Shown: piece by piece, positions 60,751 to 64,000 of the stretch
Layout of the letters: the number at the start of each line of letters is the position of its first letter
Numbering within the stretch: the first letter of the stretch is position 1
Source of the DNA: Nonomuraea longispora
GTDB lineage: Bacteria > Actinomycetota > Actinomycetes > Streptosporangiales > Streptosporangiaceae
NCBI RefSeq assembly: GCF_004348345.1
Contig: NZ_SMJZ01000007.1
Location: forward strand, 1 to 64,000
DNA length: 64,000 nucleotides
Direction of reading: 5' to 3'
Translations under genes and position numbers: made by a program
The notes under the pieces: model-generated
The model's input: the letters and a program-made list of their open reading frames with translations, nothing else
What the model was told of the DNA's origin: nothing
The model's database searches: none

Positions 60751-62546
60751 GGCTCCTCAGCGGTTCTCATGAGCGGCATCGTGAACGGGCGCAGCTCGAC
60801 CCCGGGGTCGTCGGCGGGCACGTCGGCGGCGTCCTGGGAGACGTCCCCGGCTGTGTTCTCGGCTGCGTTCTCGGCTGCGGCCTTGGCTGGGACGAACACG
60901 TCCCGGTGCAGCCCCGTCGGCAGCGAGGGCGGCAGCGGGAGCACGAAGCGCACAGTGGTCCCCTCGTCCCGGCTGGACAGGATGGACAGGTGCCCGGCCC
61001 ACCGGCCGGCGCGCTCCTTCATCGCCGTCATGCCGAAGCCGCCCTCCTCCCCCGGCAGGTCCGCGTTCTGCGCCGGCAGACCGCACCCGTCGTCGGCGAT
61101 CTCGCCCTTCAGCCACCGCTGGGAGCGGCGCCCGGTCACCCCCAGGCTGATCGTGACGAGGGAGCCCTGCGCGTGCTTGACACTGTTGTGCAGCGCCTCG
61201 GCGATCATGCGGTAGACGTCCTCGCGGAGCTCGGCCTCCAGGTCGTCGAGCTCATGCTGCAGGTCGGCGATGGTGACCCGCACGTCGAGGCCGGTCCTGC
61301 CCATCGTCGACTCGGCGAGCGCGTCGAGGGCCGCCGACAGCCCCTGATCGGCGAGCGGCATGGGGTGCAGGTCGGTCACCATGGCCCGCAGATCGCTCAG
61401 CACCGCCTTGGAGACGTGCCTGAGCTCCCCCGCCACGCGCATCACGTACGCCGAGTCGACGACCGTGTCACGCCCGGAGAGCATGCTGAGCGACTCCGCC
61501 TGCATGCCCATCGAGAAGACCTGCTGCACCACGGAGTCGTGCAGGTCGCGGGCCAGGCGGTGGCGTTCCTCGCGCCGCGCGACCTCCCGCTCGCGCTCCA
61601 GCAGGGCGGCGTAGTCGACGGCCTGCGCCGCCTGCTCGGCCATGGCCAGCAGGAAGTCGAGGGCGGTCCTGCCGATCTCCTGGTCAGGGGCGAAGAAAGC
61701 GTTGAGGATGCCGACGGGCTCGCCGCGTACCATAAGCGGCACGCTGGCGAACCAGTCCCACTCCGGCGAGCGCATGTAGTCCTTCAGCGCCCGCCACGCG
61801 GGGTCCGACATGATCGTGGCGTACCGGTTGGGCACGACGACCGGCTGCCGCGAGGTGAACGCGTCGATCATGCGCAGGTCCGCGCCGGACTCCCGGCATT
61901 CGAGCAGCATGTCGAAGAAGTTGTCCGCCTGGCTGAACCCGGCGGTGCCCATGACCTGGAAACGTTCCCTGGTGGCGTTGACCGTCAGGATCTGCACCCC
62001 TGCCAGGGCGTCGGCCTCCAGCACCTCCTTCGCCAGGGCCTCCAGCGTGCTGCCGAGCGAGCGTTTGGCGGCCACCCGGCTGGCCGCGCTGGCGATCGCG
62101 GCGAGCCTGCGCTGGTGCCGCCGGCTCTCCGTCACGTCGCGGAACGCGACGATGCGCTCGTCGCGGCCGGGCAGCCGGCTCATCCGGTACGCGAACTCGC
62201 GGCGGGGCCCCGGTTCCGTCTCCCACACGGTGACCGTCTCGGCCCCGGGGTCCTCGCCGTCCTCGTCCGCGTGCCGCGGCGGGAACGGGGACGCGGCGCC
62301 GGCGACGTCCGCCGCGTCGAGCCCGCAGAGCGACAGCGCCGCCGGGTTGGCCTGCACGAACCGCCCGTCCGCGTCGATCACCGCGAGACCGTCGGGCATC
62401 TGTTCCAGCAGCGCCTCCGGGCAGAGCGGCCGGCGCCCGCGCGGCGCCGGCCCGGCGGGCCGCCCGGACCTGACGTCGTCCACCATCGCGGGCGCCCTCC
62501 TCGCTGGCTCCGGCCGGTCCTGGTACGCCACGTCACCGATCCCCAT
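60747..62546 (-). CDS. PAS/GAF sensor histidine kinase
   Basis: About 599 aa, cytoplasmic (no TM helix). A PAS domain (LLEQMPDGLAVIDADGRFVQANPAALSLCG), a PAC-like stretch (IVAFRDVTESRR), then GAF (about 140-310) sense a signal. A HisKA_3 dimerisation domain follows with phospho-His in RDLHDSVVQQ (about residue 335) and a HATPase domain (N box LHNSVKHAQ, DDGCGLP, GGFGMTAMKERA). NarL-type partner downstream. The start is uncertain; GTG 62627, ATG 62546 and ATG 62486 are in frame, and 62546 is preferred for its GGGG upstream. It likely senses an aromatic compound or redox state. Confidence 0.93.
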   Translation of the reverse strand: MGIGDVAYQDRPEPARRAPAMVDDVRSGRPAGPAPRGRRPLCPEALLEQMPDGLAVIDADGRFVQANPAALSLCGLDAADVAGAASPFPPRHADEDGEDPGAETVTVWETEPGPRREFAYRMSRLPGRDERIVAFRDVTESRRHQRRLAAIASAASRVAAKRSLGSTLEALAKEVLEADALAGVQILTVNATRERFQVMGTAGFSQADNFFDMLLECRESGADLRMIDAFTSRQPVVVPNRYATIMSDPAWRALKDYMRSPEWDWFASVPLMVRGEPVGILNAFFAPDQEIGRTALDFLLAMAEQAAQAVDYAALLEREREVARREERHRLARDLHDSVVQQVFSMGMQAESLSMLSGRDTVVDSAYVMRVAGELRHVSKAVLSDLRAMVTDLHPMPLADQGLSAALDALAESTMGRTGLDVRVTIADLQHELDDLEAELREDVYRMIAEALHNSVKHAQGSLVTISLGVTGRRSQRWLKGEIADDGCGLPAQNADLPGEEGGFGMTAMKERAGRWAGHLSILSSRDEGTTVRFVLPLPPSLPTGLHRDVFVPAKAAAENAAENTAGDVSQDAADVPADDPGVELRPFTMPLMRTAEEP

Positions 62547-62629
62547 GATGCCCCCGTTCCAGGGCAACGGCACTATTTCCACCGGTACGGCCTGCGGGGA
62601 TACACCATTTGACGTAGACGCCGGCACCG

Positions 62630-62690
62630 CAGTCAGACACAGCAGTCGACACAGCAGTCGACACAGCGGCCGACACAGCGGCCGACACAG
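62630..62690. repeat. 12-bp tandem repeat, five copies
   Basis: A 13-bp first unit (62630-62642) is followed by four 12-bp units (62643-62690) of type C(A/G)G(T/C)CGACACAG. Each unit contains the GTCGAC or CGGCCG palindrome. They lie just upstream of the longest possible kinase start, in the divergent kinase/metF gap. Confidence 0.9.
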
Positions 62691-62757
62691 CGCGAAGCAC
62701 CCTCGCCCCGCTCCGGGGACGCCGCGTGCCGCACGCGCCTTCCGCCGGTCATCCGCC

Positions 62758-62772
62758 CTACGTCACTTGTCG
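62758..62772. promoter_or_regulatory. Second copy of the shared 15-bp motif
   Basis: CTACGTCACTTGTCG is the exact reverse complement of 60009-60023. It lies in the 416-bp gap between the kinase start (62546) and the metF-side small ORF (62963), 130 bp beyond the end of the tandem repeats. Facing metF it has the same orientation as it has facing ligM. A weaker 8-bp half-site TGACGTAG is at 62610-62617. Apart from these and the repeats I see no gene in the gap. Confidence 0.65.
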
Positions 62773-62962
62773 CGTTCCGGCTAGGACGACCGCAGGCGCA
62801 AGTGCCGTCATCCGCGTCATTCCCTGGGCCGCGCCGGAATCTACTGTCGGTTGCGGATGCCGGTGTCCGGTGTCCCTCCCGGCGTCCGCGTACGGCGGCC
62901 GGGCACGCGCACGATCGCGCTTCCCGTTCGGCCGGCCTGCCCTGACGAAAGGTCCCCTCACC

Positions 62963-63040
62963 ATGCCTCCTGCACCTCCGGCCCCCGCTGCCGGCTCCTC
63001 CACGGCGCGGGCCGCGCGTGAGAAGAGCCGGGCACGATGA
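62963..63040 (+). CDS. Small ORF coupled to metF (25 aa)
   Basis: ATG with a GAAAGG-type ribosome site nearby, reading 25 codons rich in Pro and Ala then Arg/Lys. Its TGA overlaps the metF ATG (ATGA, 63037-63040). It could be a leader translated to deliver ribosomes to metF, which has no strong site of its own. Functional evidence is absent. Confidence 0.35.
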   Translation: MPPAPPAPAAGSSTARAAREKSRAR

Positions 63041-63918
63041 GCAGCCTGCGGGTCGGCGGCCCCGGCCCGGCGCCCGCGCACCGGCAGGCGCTCGCCCAGG
63101 CGCTGAACACCGTCAGCTACGAGGTCATGCCGTTCCGCGGCACCGAGGACGCGGTGCTCGCGTACGTGCCGCGTACCATCCCGGTGACCGTCACCACGAC
63201 CGAGGCCAAGGGCCTGGCGGCCACCGTCGACCTGGCCAGGCGGCTGGCCGGGCACGGCTACTCGGTCGCCCCCCACCTGGCCGCCCGCCAGGTGAGGGAC
63301 GGGCGGCAGCTGACCGACCTCGTCACCGAGCTGCGTGAGGCGGGGATCGACGGCATCTTCGTGATCGCGGGTGACGTCGCCCGGCCCGCGGGCGGCTTCC
63401 CCGACGCTCTCTCCCTCCTGGAGGCGCTCGACGCGAACGGCCATCACTTCCGGCGGATCGGGATCGGCGGCTACCCCGAGGGCCACGGCAGCATCCGCCA
63501 GGAACTCATCGACCGCGCCATCGAGCTGAAGGCCAGGTACGCCACCCACGTCATCACCCAGCTGTGCTTCGACGCGGCGACCATCTCCGCCTGGGCCCGG
63601 CGGCTCAAGGAACGCGGCGTCGGACTGCCGATCCACGTCGGCCTGCCCGGGGCCGTCAGCCGGCAGAAGCTCATCCGCATCTCCGCCGGCCTCGGGCTCG
63701 GGCAGTCGGCCCGTTTCCTGAACAAGCAGCAGAGCCTGTTGTGGCGCTTCTTCCTGCCCGGCGGGTACAGCCCGGACCGGCTGGTCGAGCGGCTCGCCCC
63801 CCGCGTCTGCGACCCGGAGGGCAACCTCGCGGGCTTCCACCTCTTCACGTTCAACGAGCTCGAGAAGACCGAGTCGTGGCGGCGCGGCATGCTGCTCAGG
63901 GCCGGGTACCTCACATGA
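63037..63918 (+). CDS. metF: Methylenetetrahydrofolate reductase-type protein
   Basis: 293 aa TIM-barrel MTHFR family. Blocks are YEVMPFRGTED, IPVTVTTTEAKGLAATVDLARRLAG, VAPHLAARQVRD and THVITQLCFDAATISAWARRL; the latter corresponds to the substrate-binding Gln region. It interconverts 5,10-methylene-THF and 5-methyl-THF with FAD. In aryl-demethylating bacteria a metF copy next to ligM reoxidises the 5-methyl-THF made by LigM. That is the proposed role here, supported by the shared promoter motif. Both its start and its stop overlap small ORFs by ATGA. Confidence 0.9.
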   Translation: MSSLRVGGPGPAPAHRQALAQALNTVSYEVMPFRGTEDAVLAYVPRTIPVTVTTTEAKGLAATVDLARRLAGHGYSVAPHLAARQVRDGRQLTDLVTELREAGIDGIFVIAGDVARPAGGFPDALSLLEALDANGHHFRRIGIGGYPEGHGSIRQELIDRAIELKARYATHVITQLCFDAATISAWARRLKERGVGLPIHVGLPGAVSRQKLIRISAGLGLGQSARFLNKQQSLLWRFFLPGGYSPDRLVERLAPRVCDPEGNLAGFHLFTFNELEKTESWRRGMLLRAGYLT

Positions 63919-63980
63919 CCACCCGCTGGCACCGCGCCGACGACACCGACCCACCAGTGAGGAGCCGAGCCCGACCATGA
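63915..63980 (+). CDS. Small ORF coupled to metF (21 aa)
   Basis: ATG overlaps the metF stop (ATGA at 63915-63918) and runs 21 codons, Arg- and Asp-rich. It ends in another ATGA (63977-63980) that starts the next frame. GAGGAG lies inside it, 12 nt before that next ATG. It looks like a translational bridge. It may also be a simple spacer with a fortuitous ORF. Confidence 0.35.
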   Translation: MTTRWHRADDTDPPVRSRARP

Positions 63981-64000
63981 CCGCCGCAGCCGCAGCCCGC
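63977..64000 (+). CDS. Start of next gene, cut by window end
   Basis: ATG at 63977 with GAGGAG upstream opens a frame (MTAAAAAR) that leaves the window. By context a folate C1 enzyme is plausible, but the eight visible codons do not allow identification. Confidence 0.5.

Overview
The window is high-GC DNA with dense, often overlapping genes, GTG and TTG starts, GGAGG-type ribosome sites and actinobacterial families: eukaryote-type Ser/Thr kinases with long linkers, YbaB next to ESX-type proteins, MutAB/MeaB, CGNR zinc fingers and DUF5925 AAA proteins. This points to a filamentous actinomycete, most plausibly Streptosporangiaceae (Nonomuraea-like). That placement is inferred from family content only. 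No rRNA, tRNA, CRISPR array or complete insertion sequence was seen.

Layout. 1-9.6 kb: lipoprotein, ABC-F ATPase, CGNR regulator, acyl-CoA ligase plus thioesterase, TetR plus membrane acyltransferase, and a YbaB/ESX-like trio. 9.4-17 kb: MeaB GTPase and methylmalonyl-CoA mutase MutB/MutA, with a membrane Ser/Thr kinase between them. 17-19 kb: a peptidoglycan amidase (PGRP-like) interrupted by an intein; its 3' end is tandemly duplicated. 19-29 kb: MtnA, a CASTOR/POLLUX-type channel, a second kinase coupled to an AAA ATPase, and a C39/S9/M20 peptidase run. 29-33.5 kb: DUF427, PAP2-like, cytidylyltransferase-like, anti-sigma-type ATPase, methyltransferase and LuxR genes. 33.5-34.9 kb: an editing-domain-less threonyl-tRNA synthetase behind a threonine attenuation leader. 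35-42.6 kb: TAXI-TRAP transporter with DUF1850, CorA, DUF72, YibE/F and NAD kinase. 42.6-52.5 kb: an aldaric-acid region with glucarate dehydratase, 5-dehydro-4-deoxyglucarate dehydratase, LysR, a TctCBA transporter, a second glucarate-dehydratase-like gene, FadR-type GntR and a third enolase-superfamily dehydratase. 53.4-56.3 kb: a UGSC-family operon divergent from an IclR regulator. 56.3-64 kb: an aromatic O-demethylation and ring-cleavage region with LigM, LigA, LigB, an alpha/beta hydrolase, a NarL-type two-component system, and MetF.

How the genes work together. LigM-type demethylases move the methyl of vanillate-type substrates to tetrahydrofolate. MetF can oxidise the resulting 5-methyl-THF, and LigAB opens the protocatechuate ring. 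An identical 15-bp motif lies upstream of ligM (60009-60023) and in the histidine kinase/metF divergent region (62758-62772, inverted), so the intervening two-component system probably controls both arms. In the aldarate region TctCBA probably imports a sugar diacid, which the enolase-superfamily dehydratases and KdgD carry towards 2-oxoglutarate semialdehyde.

The most notable signals are the intein in the amidase, the Thr-Thr-Thr attenuator before a minimal ThrRS, the shared motif linking ligM and metF, the UGSC operon, and several short tandem repeats in intergenic DNA.
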